12,237 nucleotides of DNA from NCBI GenBank assembly GCA_031275145.1, contig JAISPE010000045.1, forward strand, positions 1 to 12,237. Reading direction: 5' to 3'. The stretch is from Prevotellaceae bacterium (lineage in GTDB: Bacteria; Bacteroidota; Bacteroidia; Bacteroidales; UBA932). Position numbers and translations under genes: made by a program. This document shows positions 1 through 7,162 of this stretch, in pieces. The notes beneath the pieces were generated by a model. It was not told where the DNA came from, ran no database searches, and saw nothing but the letters and a program-made list of their open reading frames with translations. Within the stretch, counting starts at the first letter, position 1. Each line of letters starts with the position of its first letter.

Positions 1-81
1 ATGAGCCTTATCGTTATCCCCTGCGTTTATTATGTCTTTGAAAAAATGAAAAAACGAAACAGTAAATCAGTTACAGATTAA
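1..81 (+). CDS. C-terminal end of a gene entering from the left, probably an RND-type efflux permease (partial)
   Basis: Frame 1 is open from the first base to a TAA at 79-81 and gives 26 residues, beginning MSLIVIPCVYYVFEKMKKR. A hydrophobic stretch followed by a basic, hydrophilic tail is how the last transmembrane helix of RND (AcrB/CusA-like) inner-membrane pumps usually ends, with a pattern like 'LxVIPxxYxxFEK'. That resemblance is the only basis for the family call. The ATG at base 1 is probably an internal methionine, with the true start outside the window. No terminator hairpin is visible after the stop. Another polytopic membrane protein is possible. Confidence 0.5.
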   Translation: MSLIVIPCVYYVFEKMKKRNSKSVTD

Positions 82-101
82 GGTTTGACGGGAATTATTT
101 G

Positions 102-109
102 TACTTTTG
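102..109 (+). promoter_or_regulatory. Possible Bacteroidota -7 element (TACTTTTG)
   Basis: TACTTTTG matches TAnnTTTG. The nearest TTTG upstream (84-87) leaves a 14-bp spacer, shorter than the usual 19-21, so the -33 part is weak. If real, it would start a transcript near 116 running into the 21-bp repeat array. Confidence 0.25.
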
Positions 110-211
110 TGAATCTTTAATATATAAAAAATATAAAAATGAGCAGATGCCGTTTACGGCGACCGAAGCCGGTTTATCAGCAATAACAGCTCAATGGGGG
201 AAGAAAACACC

Positions 212-421
212 CCCATTTGGGACGAAATCGCCTCAATTGGTGATAACACCAACTCAATTGGTGATAACACCAACTCAATTGGTGATAACACCAACTCAAT
301 TGGTGATAACACCATTTCAATTGGTGATAACACCATTTCGATTGGTGACAACACCATTTCGATTGGTGACATCACCATTTCAATTGGTGACATCACCAAT
401 TCGATTGGTGAAGACATCGTT
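212..421. repeat. 21-bp tandem repeat array (8 good units, degenerate units at both ends)
   Basis: Eight 21-bp units run from 233 to 400, the first three identical. A degraded ninth fills 401-421 and a more degraded unit lies at 212-232. Each good unit has an internal dyad (TTGGTG, short centre, CACCAA), best at 382-401. Because 21 is a multiple of three, frames stay open across the array on both strands: plus (ORF 194-577) reads heptads SIGDNTN/SIGDITI, and minus (ORF 591-154) reads SPIELVL/SPIEMVL. Recurrent substitutions at unit positions 3 and 12 are synonymous in both of those frames but not in the third open frame (ORF 99-458). The rest of the 82-613 gap has two imperfect ~28-bp direct repeats (472-500, 509-536) and two CCCTGCGGG copies (554-562, 563-571). 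I assign no gene here: the candidate proteins have no recognisable domain and the strand is ambiguous. Confidence 0.9.
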
Positions 422-613
422 TTATCTACTGAACATAAATATTTACAGTGTATTATGAAAAAAATACATATAAAAGCCGGAAGCACGAACGACAGAAACG
501 AAAGACGTAAAAGCCGAAAGCACAAGACCCGAAACGTTGGAGTCCAGCCCCTCCCCTGCGGGCCCTGCGGGACTTGACAGTTATCAATCATCAGGATATT
601 TCCGAAACGGCAA

Positions 614-2002
614 TCATTTTGTTTGCGTTTTAACCCATGTCAGGATTTCGTCCAGAGCGGCAGGTGCAAACGTTTGTTCTATCGTTGCATATTCTGTCGG
701 TGAGCCGGTTGTACATTCCTGAAAAAGATGATTTAATCCCGGAAATTTCTTTACCGTCAACTGTTTGTTTCCGCCTTTGCTCAGCGCTGTTTTGATCGCT
801 TCCAGATTTATTTCGGCGGGAACTTGCAGATCTTTTTCGCCATTTATCGCCAGGACAGGACATTTTACTTTTTCCAGTGTCGGAGCGGGGTCGTATTTGA
901 GAAAATATTGCATCCACGGACTTGTCACACGTTGTATGGAGGCGTTGATTTCTTCCGGTTTTAACGTATCCTGAATGTCTTTTGCTGCCTGTTTTAAATA
1001 ATCGGCCAAATCAGTTTTTAGCTGCTCCGTATCCGTTGATTTCAGGACGATATCAAATGCTCCCCCGTGAACAGTTCTGTTGTGATTTCTGTCTTCATCG
1101 CTTATTCCGTAAACTTTGCCGATTAAATCCTGTTGCATCAGGAGGAGTTTGTCGCCACGAATCCCCGTACCTGCCAGCAGGACGATAAATGCGATATCTC
1201 TGTTTCGGGCGGCAATCATGGGAGCGATAATTCCTCCTTCGCTGTGTCCTGCCAGGCCGATTTTTTTGCGGTTAATTTCCTTGCGGGTCTGCAGATATTT
1301 CACTCCGGCTTCCGCGTCTTTGGAAAAGTCGTAAGATGTAGCCGTTTTAAAATTGCCGGATGAGGCGGCAATACCGCGGTCGTCGAAACGCAGGACAGCA
1401 ATTCCGTTTCGGGTCAGATAATCGGCGATAACAAGGAAAGGCTTGTGTCCCATGAGTTCTTCGTCACGGTTTTGAGGACCGCTTCCGCTTATCAGAACGA
1501 CGGCAGGGAAAACGCCGTCTTTGTCCGGCAAGGTCAGCGTGCCGGCTAAAGTGACGTTATCGTCTCTGTTCTCGAAAGAAACTTCTTCTTCGTGATAGGG
1601 ATAAGGTTTTACCGGCTCCTGTGGACGTGCGGGCGCTTTCTTCTCAATTTCAATGCTCTGTCTCGAAAGATTTAACGGCAAAGACACCCTGTTCTGCTGG
1701 AACGTACCGTTAATATTTCCGTCGGCGTCCGGTTTGCCTTCGTACTCAATACCTGCATTGTCAATGGAAAGTTTCAAAACTCCGTTTTCGTAATTTACGG
1801 AAGTGACCGGAATACCTTTTACATTCTGGTCGGGACTGTCCATCGTGGCGCTGTATCCCGATTCTGTTTTTTGGATGTGGAATACTATGCGTAATTGAAT
1901 GTCCTGCACTTTCAGGAGACCGTTCCATTCTCCGGTAATGTCCTGAGACCGGCCGTTCAGGGATATCAAACCGGTAATTAGTATAAAAAATAACTGTTTC
2001 AT
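614..2002 (-). CDS. Secreted alpha/beta-hydrolase (serine esterase/peptidase-like, S33-type fold)
   Basis: This 462-residue protein has an N-terminal signal peptide (about residues 1-19, cleavage near GRSQ). A beta-rich N-terminal domain of unknown role spans about 21-115, starting 'ITGEWNGLL'. The alpha/beta-hydrolase domain runs from about 140 to the end. Visible catalytic elements are an oxyanion-type SGSGPQNRDE loop (172-181), the nucleophile elbow GHSEGG with Ser254, probable acid Asp391 in GEKDLQVP, and probable base His425 in GLNHLF. This layout is common in exported Bacteroidota hydrolases annotated as alpha/beta hydrolase or S9/S33-like. The substrate, ester or peptide, cannot be read from sequence. 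The ATG at 2002 is followed directly by a signal peptide and preceded by an A-rich leader. It lies 247 bp downstream of the rhamnosidase on the same strand, so an acetyl- or feruloyl-esterase-like role on glycans is possible but only inferred. I see no TAnnTTTG just upstream. Confidence 0.85.
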   Translation of the reverse strand: MKQLFFILITGLISLNGRSQDITGEWNGLLKVQDIQLRIVFHIQKTESGYSATMDSPDQNVKGIPVTSVNYENGVLKLSIDNAGIEYEGKPDADGNINGTFQQNRVSLPLNLSRQSIEIEKKAPARPQEPVKPYPYHEEEVSFENRDDNVTLAGTLTLPDKDGVFPAVVLISGSGPQNRDEELMGHKPFLVIADYLTRNGIAVLRFDDRGIAASSGNFKTATSYDFSKDAEAGVKYLQTRKEINRKKIGLAGHSEGGIIAPMIAARNRDIAFIVLLAGTGIRGDKLLLMQQDLIGKVYGISDEDRNHNRTVHGGAFDIVLKSTDTEQLKTDLADYLKQAAKDIQDTLKPEEINASIQRVTSPWMQYFLKYDPAPTLEKVKCPVLAINGEKDLQVPAEINLEAIKTALSKGGNKQLTVKKFPGLNHLFQECTTGSPTEYATIEQTFAPAALDEILTWVKTQTK

Positions 2003-2249
2003 TTTTTGATTTATAATTTACGATTTTAGATTTACGATTTTAGATTTACGATTTTAGATTATTGCTTACGCACGCATGTTTAATCACATCGGGTGTACGA
2101 CAAAATTCCCTTTTGACAAATTCTCTTTTTTGACAGAATTTTCAAAATTTACGTTGAAAACCCTAACAGGGTTGGAAACCCTGTTAGGGTTCCTGGGACA
2201 CGCATGTTTAATCACATCAGGCGTAAGCAATAAATCGTAAATCGTAAAT
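2003..2249. repeat. Composite intergenic repeat: 14-bp tandem repeats, inverted arms, 20-bp direct repeats
   Basis: The whole spacer between hydrolase and rhamnosidase is built of repeats. Three identical 14-bp units (tttacgattttaga) occupy 2017-2058. ATTGCTTACGC (2061-2071) is inverted as GCGTAAGCAAT (2221-2231), and AT-rich sequence outside both arms is also inverted and related. Inside the arms, a 20-bp direct repeat starting CACGCATGTTTAATC occurs at 2071-2090 and 2199-2218. Between those lies a perfect hairpin (listed separately). The right outer arm reaches the rhamnosidase stop codon (2250-2252). The 14-bp units form the A-rich translation leader of the hydrolase. A segment starting TGTACGACAAAATTCCC (2094-2110) recurs exactly at 9721-9737. 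Confidence 0.85.
2159..2191 (-). terminator. Perfect 15-bp hairpin after the rhamnosidase gene, possible terminator
   Basis: Arm aaccctaacagggtt (2159-2173) is followed by a 3-nt loop and its exact complement (2177-2191). It lies 59 bp beyond the rhamnosidase stop on the minus strand, where it is followed by a short T-containing stretch (2150-2158 read in reverse) but no strong U-run. It could terminate transcription or be a REP-like palindrome; the structure is certain, the role is not. Confidence 0.5.
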
Positions 2250-5200
2250 CTAAAATTCATATTTTACGGTATAACTGTGTTTTCCCGAACCGACATTATA
2301 CGTTTTATTATCGAAAGGCGTTACTATCGTAGCCTCTGTATTTACGGGAATATTGACGTCCATAGTGAAAGTCCTGTCTTTGTTAGTCCATGACACTTCG
2401 ATATTTCCGGTGATAGCGTGATAGCTGCCTTTTGCCCATTCGAGCGCCTTTCCGGGTTGCGGTTTGATGAAGAAATGACGGTATCCGGGTTGCGACTCGT
2501 CGAAGCGGATACCGAGTATATGGCTGTACATCCATTCGCCGACAGCCCCGATAGCCACATGGTTAAACGAGTTCATTCCGGCGCTCTGGAATCCGCGTCC
2601 TGCGACATAACCGTCCCAGCGTTCCCAGATCGTCGTAGCGCCCTGGTCGATAGAGTAGAACCATGACGGGAAACGGCGGCTTAACAGTAACTGATAAGCG
2701 ACGTCGTCGTAGCCGTATTCGCTTAACTGTTTCATCATCCAGATTGTCGAATGTATGCCGGTAGAGATTCGATAATCGTAGGCTTTGATTGCTTCGACCA
2801 TGTTGGCAGCCGCTTTGGAGCGCAATTCTTCCGGTAACAGTCCGAACTGCAAAGCCAGAGCATAGCCCGCCTGAGTGTTGCCCTCGACAACTCCGTCGGC
2901 GGAAACGAATTTTTCGTTAAACACCTTTCTGATAGACGAGGCTAAAGCGCTGTATTTTTTATAATCATCGGTCTTGCCCAGCAATTTAGCCGTTTTTGCA
3001 AGTATATCGGTCGAATAAAAGAAATATCCGGTAGCAAACACGTCGTCGGGGACCTGACCTCCGGTTTTCGGATAGTCGTTTGACCTGATTGTATTGCCGT
3101 TCAGCCAGTCGCCGAAATTATGCGCCCTGATATTTCGCCAGATCAAATCGGGATTGTGTCTGTGGTTGAAATCGACGAATTTTTTCATCGACTCATACTG
3201 TTTCGACAGGATTTCCGTATCGTTGTAATTCTGGTAAACCCTCCATGGAATGATAACGCCTCCGTCAGCCCAGCCCGGAGCGTTGAAAAACGTTCGCCAT
3301 TTGCCGTCATGCGGGGCATAGTCGGGAAAACGTCCGTCTTCCAGCTGTGAATCGCTGATATCTCTTACCCACTTGGTATAGAATCCCGCCATGTCGAGGT
3401 TGTAGATAGCCGTCTGCGAAAATATCTGGGCGTCGGCAAGATAACCTTCGCGTTCGTCGCGCTGCGGGCAGTCGGTAGGGATCGATATCAGGTTTCCCCA
3501 CTGCGTCCACCGGATATTCTCCCACAGTTTGTTGACGTCTCTGTTGGAAGTGCTGAACGTACCCGTTTCCGGCGAAGACGAAGCAACCATTTTTCCGCGT
3601 ATGATATCCAGCTGCGGCGACTGTGTCAACCCGCTTACTTCAACATAGCGGAATCCGTGATACGTAAACTTCGGCTCGTATCTGATACTTTGTTCCCTGT
3701 CGGGATGATACACGTCTTCGGGTTTGGCGGCTCTCATGTTTGCCATGTACAGAGAACCGTCGGGTTTCAACATTTCGCTGTATCTTAACGTTACGGGTTT
3801 CCCGGGATTATACGGCAGGGAGATTTCGCACCATCCCACCATGTTTTGTCCCATGTCGAAAATGTATTTACCGGTGTCGATTTTTCTCAGCGACACTGCT
3901 TCAAGTTCTTTGATGACAGTAACCGGCTCGTTCATCTGCGCGCAGAGATTCGTTTTCTCGTCGGGATAAGCCGATGCCGCAGTCCATTGCGAATCGCTGT
4001 ATCCGGGTTTGTCCCAGCCTTTCTGTTCGTTTTTAGCCTCGTAGATTTCACCCTTGAAATATGAGGCTTCGGTGACGGGTCCCTGTGCCAGATATTTCCA
4101 TGAGTTGTCTGTAACGACTGTTTCGGACGTTCCGTCTTCGTAATATATCATTAACTGTCCCAGGAATTTCCGGAAAAATCCGTATCCTCCTCTCCACGGA
4201 TGCGACCATCTCGCTCCGGCATACCAGCCGTCTGCCAGCGTGGCGCCCAGAACGTTAGCGCCGTTTTGCAGCAGGCCGCTTACCTCGTGTGTCTGATACT
4301 GCAAATGGCTGTCATAATCCGTAAATTCGGGGGCAAAAATCTGTTTTCCGACTTTCTGACCGTTGATATACGCTTCATATATTCCCAGTGCGGACGTATA
4401 ATAGAATGCGCGTCTGATTTTTTTGTTAATCGAAATTTCTTTTCGAAGCAGCGGAGAGGGCGGGATATTGGCAAAATAATCGTTAAGTCCCGTTGGTTTC
4501 AGGTATCCGTCGGTCAGCAGACAGGGCTCCCAGTTTCCGTTTACGATCATGTAATCCGAAGCCTGCGTCTGTCTGTTTAAAGCGATATTTTTACCGCTGT
4601 TCAAAACTTCGATTTCGGCTAAACCGTATCCGTATTTTCCCTCGCTTTCGGCGGGCGATTTACTGACTTTTACTCTGATATAACGTCCTTTTGCGGCAGG
4701 AAATTTTTTCGCGTACGGTGTCGATTCCTGAACGGTTACATCGTTTTCCGATTCGTCTGCCAAAATTTTCGGTTTGCCGAATTTACTGTTGGACGATGTT
4801 TCTATCCTGAAACGCAGGGGAAACAGTTTTGCGCTTTTTGGCAGAGGATAAAGTTTGACCTCGTCGTAAGACTGTTCCGCTCCCAGGTCTATGACAATCC
4901 ATTTATCGAGGTCTGCCCTGTCGCTGATTTCGGAACGGTATCCGGAGTGATTGTAATACACGTTTTCGGGAGCGACGGGAGTTTCCCTGTCTCCGATCCA
5001 CTGCGCCGACCAGTCTTTCTGCGAGAACGGTCCGACCAGAAAATGCGCAACCTGACTCCATTCCGACGGAGTTCCGTTTTCGTCCCAAACACGTACTTTC
5101 CAGAAATACAGGGTGTACGGTTTCAGTGGTTTACCCTGATAAGCAATCTGGTTTGTCTGCACGCTGTTCTTTTTTTTGCTGTCCCAGGCGTCCGCTCTGT

Positions 5201-5429
5201 TCGCTGTCAGGGCGGCGGAATCGGTGGAAACAAGTATTTGATAAGCCTTTTGCTTTTTGTCATTAGCGTCGGATATCAGTTCCCAGCTCAGTCTCGGATG
5301 CCGGATATCGATCCCCAGGGGATTGTTCAAATATTCGCACCGTAAATTAACCGCAGATACTGCGCTCTGCGCTTTCCCGCTTATTACCGTAATAAGCAGT
5401 AAGAGAAATGTTAAATAATATTTTTTCAT
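2250..5429 (-). CDS. Secreted alpha-L-rhamnosidase, glycoside hydrolase family 78, with discoidin-like insert
   Basis: This 1059-residue exported enzyme should hydrolyse terminal alpha-L-rhamnose from plant or microbial glycans with inversion. A signal peptide spans 1-20 (cleavage near GKAQS). An N-terminal Ig/FnIII-like domain (about 25-133) has the family opening 'LRCEYLNNPLGID...PRLSWEL'. A discoidin/F5-8C-like segment follows (about 155-277, with IDLGAEQSYDEVKLYPL and GRYIRVKVSKS), probably a carbohydrate-binding insert. The Bac_rhamnosid N domain covers about 330-500 (YEAYINGQKVG, ADGWYAGARW). The (alpha/alpha)6 catalytic domain spans about 620-970, with conserved acidic segment PTDCPQRDEREGYLADAQ (651-668; Asp653, Asp658, Glu659, Asp666) and ATTIWERWDGY (931-941), where Glu936 is the expected base. 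A C-terminal beta-sandwich ends in KYEF. The length is normal for Bacteroidota GH78 and no key residue is missing. No SusC/SusD or regulator is adjacent, so its utilisation locus, if any, is not visible here. Confidence 0.95.
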   Translation of the reverse strand: MKKYYLTFLLLLITVISGKAQSAVSAVNLRCEYLNNPLGIDIRHPRLSWELISDANDKKQKAYQILVSTDSAALTANRADAWDSKKKNSVQTNQIAYQGKPLKPYTLYFWKVRVWDENGTPSEWSQVAHFLVGPFSQKDWSAQWIGDRETPVAPENVYYNHSGYRSEISDRADLDKWIVIDLGAEQSYDEVKLYPLPKSAKLFPLRFRIETSSNSKFGKPKILADESENDVTVQESTPYAKKFPAAKGRYIRVKVSKSPAESEGKYGYGLAEIEVLNSGKNIALNRQTQASDYMIVNGNWEPCLLTDGYLKPTGLNDYFANIPPSPLLRKEISINKKIRRAFYYTSALGIYEAYINGQKVGKQIFAPEFTDYDSHLQYQTHEVSGLLQNGANVLGATLADGWYAGARWSHPWRGGYGFFRKFLGQLMIYYEDGTSETVVTDNSWKYLAQGPVTEASYFKGEIYEAKNEQKGWDKPGYSDSQWTAASAYPDEKTNLCAQMNEPVTVIKELEAVSLRKIDTGKYIFDMGQNMVGWCEISLPYNPGKPVTLRYSEMLKPDGSLYMANMRAAKPEDVYHPDREQSIRYEPKFTYHGFRYVEVSGLTQSPQLDIIRGKMVASSSPETGTFSTSNRDVNKLWENIRWTQWGNLISIPTDCPQRDEREGYLADAQIFSQTAIYNLDMAGFYTKWVRDISDSQLEDGRFPDYAPHDGKWRTFFNAPGWADGGVIIPWRVYQNYNDTEILSKQYESMKKFVDFNHRHNPDLIWRNIRAHNFGDWLNGNTIRSNDYPKTGGQVPDDVFATGYFFYSTDILAKTAKLLGKTDDYKKYSALASSIRKVFNEKFVSADGVVEGNTQAGYALALQFGLLPEELRSKAAANMVEAIKAYDYRISTGIHSTIWMMKQLSEYGYDDVAYQLLLSRRFPSWFYSIDQGATTIWERWDGYVAGRGFQSAGMNSFNHVAIGAVGEWMYSHILGIRFDESQPGYRHFFIKPQPGKALEWAKGSYHAITGNIEVSWTNKDRTFTMDVNIPVNTEATIVTPFDNKTYNVGSGKHSYTVKYEF

Positions 5430-5478
5430 GTATCAAATGTATTTTTGTTGTTACTGTTACTATTATGAAATTACAGTG

Positions 5479-5486
5479 CAAAATTA
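5479..5486 (-). promoter_or_regulatory. Candidate -7 element upstream of the rhamnosidase (TAATTTTG on minus)
   Basis: CAAAATTA on plus reads TAATTTTG on minus, matching TAnnTTTG, about 50 bp upstream of the start codon. No TTG lies at the normal 19-21 bp distance. A second match at 5434-5441 is too close to the ATG. Low confidence. Confidence 0.35.
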
Positions 5487-5533
5487 TAATAAATTTTTAA
5501 ATATTGATAACTGTCAATCGTCAATACAATAAT

Positions 5534-5638
5534 TTTCGTTCGCAACTTTGGAAACATTGCCGCAATTCCTGTCGACATTGCCGCAATTTCCGGAGATGTT
5601 GCCGCAATTTTCGGCGATGTTGCTGCAATGGGGGGATA
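5534..5638. repeat. Second 21-bp tandem repeat array (about 4 units plus a degenerate one)
   Basis: Units lie at 5555-5575, 5576-5596, 5597-5617 and a diverged 5618-5638, with a degenerate one at 5534-5554. The better units hold the dyad TTGCCGCAA. The sequence differs from the array at 233-421 but has the same period, an internal dyad, and an open minus-strand frame of heptads (YPPIAAT, SPKIAAT, SPEIAAM, STGIAAM). That frame belongs to an 89-codon ORF (5740-5471) whose first half is encoded by the dispersed element next door. I do not call it a gene. Confidence 0.8.
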
Positions 5639-5651
5639 GTATTGGAGTTCA

Positions 5652-5718
5652 TAATTAACAAAGTCTGTTAATTGACTTCGTCGAACTAAAGTTTGGCTAC
5701 GCCTATTTAAAAATTCTG
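5652..5718. repeat. Dispersed intergenic element, copy 1
   Basis: Positions 5672-5718 (47 bp, core GAACTAAAGTTTGGCTACG) match 9788-9834 with only two differences. Just left lies a 21-bp near-palindrome (aattaac...gttaatt) that appears as its reverse complement in copy 2. Minus-strand reading gives the short direct repeat RRSQTLVRRSQ. The remaining 5719-5773 is AT-rich with an AATTCTGTCAAA motif also found near 9830-9850 and a weak 4-bp stem (GGAG/CTCC) followed by T residues on minus. Confidence 0.75.
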
Positions 5719-5773
5719 CAAATTTTGTTAATTCTGTCAAAAAACGGAGAACTCTTCGCTCCTCAAAAAAGAT

Positions 5774-5804
5774 TTTGCGAATCCGAAAAAACAGTTTACC
5801 TTTG
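5774..5804 (+). promoter_or_regulatory. Promoter of tRNA-Ser
   Basis: TTTG (5774-5777) and TACCTTTG (5797-5804) are separated by 19 bp, matching the Bacteroides -33/-7 sigma-ABfr consensus TTTG-N19-21-TAnnTTTG. The predicted start, about 7 nt past the -7 box, falls a few bases before the mature tRNA at 5816, leaving almost no 5' leader. Confidence 0.75.
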
Positions 5805-5815
5805 CGCCCGCAATT

Positions 5816-5900
5816 GGAGAGATGGCAGAGTGGTCGATTGCGGCGGTCTTGAAAACCGTTGAACCGGGAGGTTCCAGGGGTTCGAATCCCTTTCTCTCCG
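5816..5900 (+). tRNA. tRNA-Ser(UGA), type II with long variable arm
   Basis: A full cloverleaf can be drawn. The acceptor stem is GGAGAGA (5816-5822) with TCTCTCC (5893-5899), and the discriminator is G5900. The anticodon stem 5843-5847/5855-5859 encloses loop CTTGAAA with anticodon TGA at 5850-5852, read as UGA for UCA/UCN serine codons. The variable arm is GAACC-GGGA-GGTTC (5861-5874), and the T loop is TTCGAAT (5881-5887). The long variable arm and G discriminator are serine hallmarks. CCA is not encoded. The gene converges on the PLD gene, leaving 20 bp between the ends. Confidence 0.97.
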
Positions 5901-5920
5901 CAAACCAGGACTTATTGTAT

Positions 5921-7162
5921 TCACAAAAGCGGAGACAGTCCGCTGGCTATCCATCCGACGAAGCGCTTCCACAATGAACGTTTTTTCCAAATCTCGGGAG
6001 TCATTTTAACTGAATTTTCCTTGTCGGCTTCGAAAATACTATCCAGCTCATTCGTAATCTCCCCGTCGAAAATAAATGCGTTTGCCTCATAATCGTGCCG
6101 GAGACTTCTGTAATCAAGATTTGCGCTCCCGACAGTACAGAATTTACCGTCTACCGTCATTATTTTCGAATGATGAAAACCGTTATTATAGATGTAAATG
6201 TCCGCTCCTTTTTTCATCAGCCTGTGAGCGACGTGGAACACGCCGTCGGGAGTGAATTTAATATCCAATTTTGCCGATATCATTATTTCGACCCTGACAT
6301 TTCGTGCGATGGCTTTTTTCAGTTCTTTTTTGATGGCGGGCACAGGCAAAAAGTAGGGATTGACAATCCGTATTACATTTTTGGCAGAACGGATAGATTT
6401 CAGGTAAGTTTCTTCCAGCTGTCGTGGCAGTTTTTTCGGGACACGGTCGATTATGGCTACTGTTTTTCCGTCTATGTCCGCATGTGAGGGAAAATATTGG
6501 ATTCCTGTGATTTCCTGCCCGGTAACCTCATTCCATATTGAGAGGAAGATTTTTTGCAGACAGCCGGCCGCGCTTCCCTCTATCCGCACGTGCATATCGC
6601 GCCATTCGCCTGTTTCCGGCAGACCTTCGATGTAGTAATCAGCGACATTTATACCTCCGGTGTATGCCGTTTGGCCGTCGATGATTACGATTTTTCTGTG
6701 GTCGCGGGAAAAAATATGATTAATAAACGGAAAGCACAGGGGATCGAACGGGAAAATCTCGATACCGTTTTTGCGGATACTGTCCAGATGTTTCTTTTTT
6801 AGCGGCATATTATTCGAGCAGTTGCCGAAAGCGTCGTAAACGGCACGTATTTCCACTCCCTGTTTTGCCTTTTCGGCCAACAGTCTGAACAGCAGTCCGG
6901 CGATCGAATCGTTCCGGAAATTAAAATATTCGAGATGAATGTGATGTTTTGCCTTTGCAATGCTTTGAAACAGGTCGTCGAACTTCTCCCTGCCTCCGTT
7001 CAGCAGTTTCACACTGTTGTTTTCCGTTACCGGAACGCCCTGTCCGGACAGAAAACGGATAACAGCCGAATCGCTGTCAGGATCTTGAGCATTGACAGTA
7101 ACTGTTGCGGTAAAAGTTAGAAATAAAAATATAAATGTCAGTCTATATTTTATATTTCTCAT
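5921..7162 (-). CDS. Exported phospholipase D/cardiolipin synthase-like protein with two HKD motifs
   Basis: The 413-residue protein belongs to the PLD superfamily, which cleaves or transfers phosphodiester bonds; closest in layout are bacterial cardiolipin synthases. HKD1 is HRKIVIID (His155, Lys157, Asp162), followed by the conserved Gly pair TGG. HKD2 is HSKIMTVD (His331, Lys333, Asp338), followed by GSAN. Both catalytic motifs are intact. Instead of two N-terminal transmembrane helices it has a cleavable-looking signal peptide (1-25, ending VNAQ), so it probably acts in the periplasm or at the outer membrane. I start it at the ATG at 7162, not at the upstream ATG at 7213, because the signal peptide begins there and the extra 17 residues lie wholly inside the ABC gene. 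It overlaps the ABC gene by 20 bp in another frame, implying translational coupling. It could instead be a phospholipase or nuclease. Confidence 0.9.
   Translation of the reverse strand: MRNIKYRLTFIFLFLTFTATVTVNAQDPDSDSAVIRFLSGQGVPVTENNSVKLLNGGREKFDDLFQSIAKAKHHIHLEYFNFRNDSIAGLLFRLLAEKAKQGVEIRAVYDAFGNCSNNMPLKKKHLDSIRKNGIEIFPFDPLCFPFINHIFSRDHRKIVIIDGQTAYTGGINVADYYIEGLPETGEWRDMHVRIEGSAAGCLQKIFLSIWNEVTGQEITGIQYFPSHADIDGKTVAIIDRVPKKLPRQLEETYLKSIRSAKNVIRIVNPYFLPVPAIKKELKKAIARNVRVEIMISAKLDIKFTPDGVFHVAHRLMKKGADIYIYNNGFHHSKIMTVDGKFCTVGSANLDYRSLRHDYEANAFIFDGEITNELDSIFEADKENSVKMTPEIWKKRSLWKRFVGWIASGLSPLL

Noticed and set aside
212..421. The 21-bp array as a CRISPR array
   Set aside because: Units abut without unique spacers and no cas gene is present.
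194..577. 127-residue plus-strand ORF (SIGDNTN heptads) as a gene
   Set aside because: The same silent-site pattern fits the opposite strand equally well, and the part after the array looks like ordinary intergenic DNA.
154..591. 145-residue minus-strand ORF through the first 21-bp array as a gene
   Set aside because: It is long mainly because the repeat period is a multiple of three and keeps several frames open. There is no known domain or clear start signal, so it is described under the repeat instead.
5434..5441. TACATTTG on minus as the rhamnosidase promoter
   Set aside because: It lies only 5 bp from the start codon and lacks a -33 element.
5471..5740. 89-residue minus-strand ORF through the second array
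   Set aside because: Its first half is the dispersed element, whose second copy at 9788-9834 does not carry an equivalent ORF, so translation is unlikely to be the conserved property.
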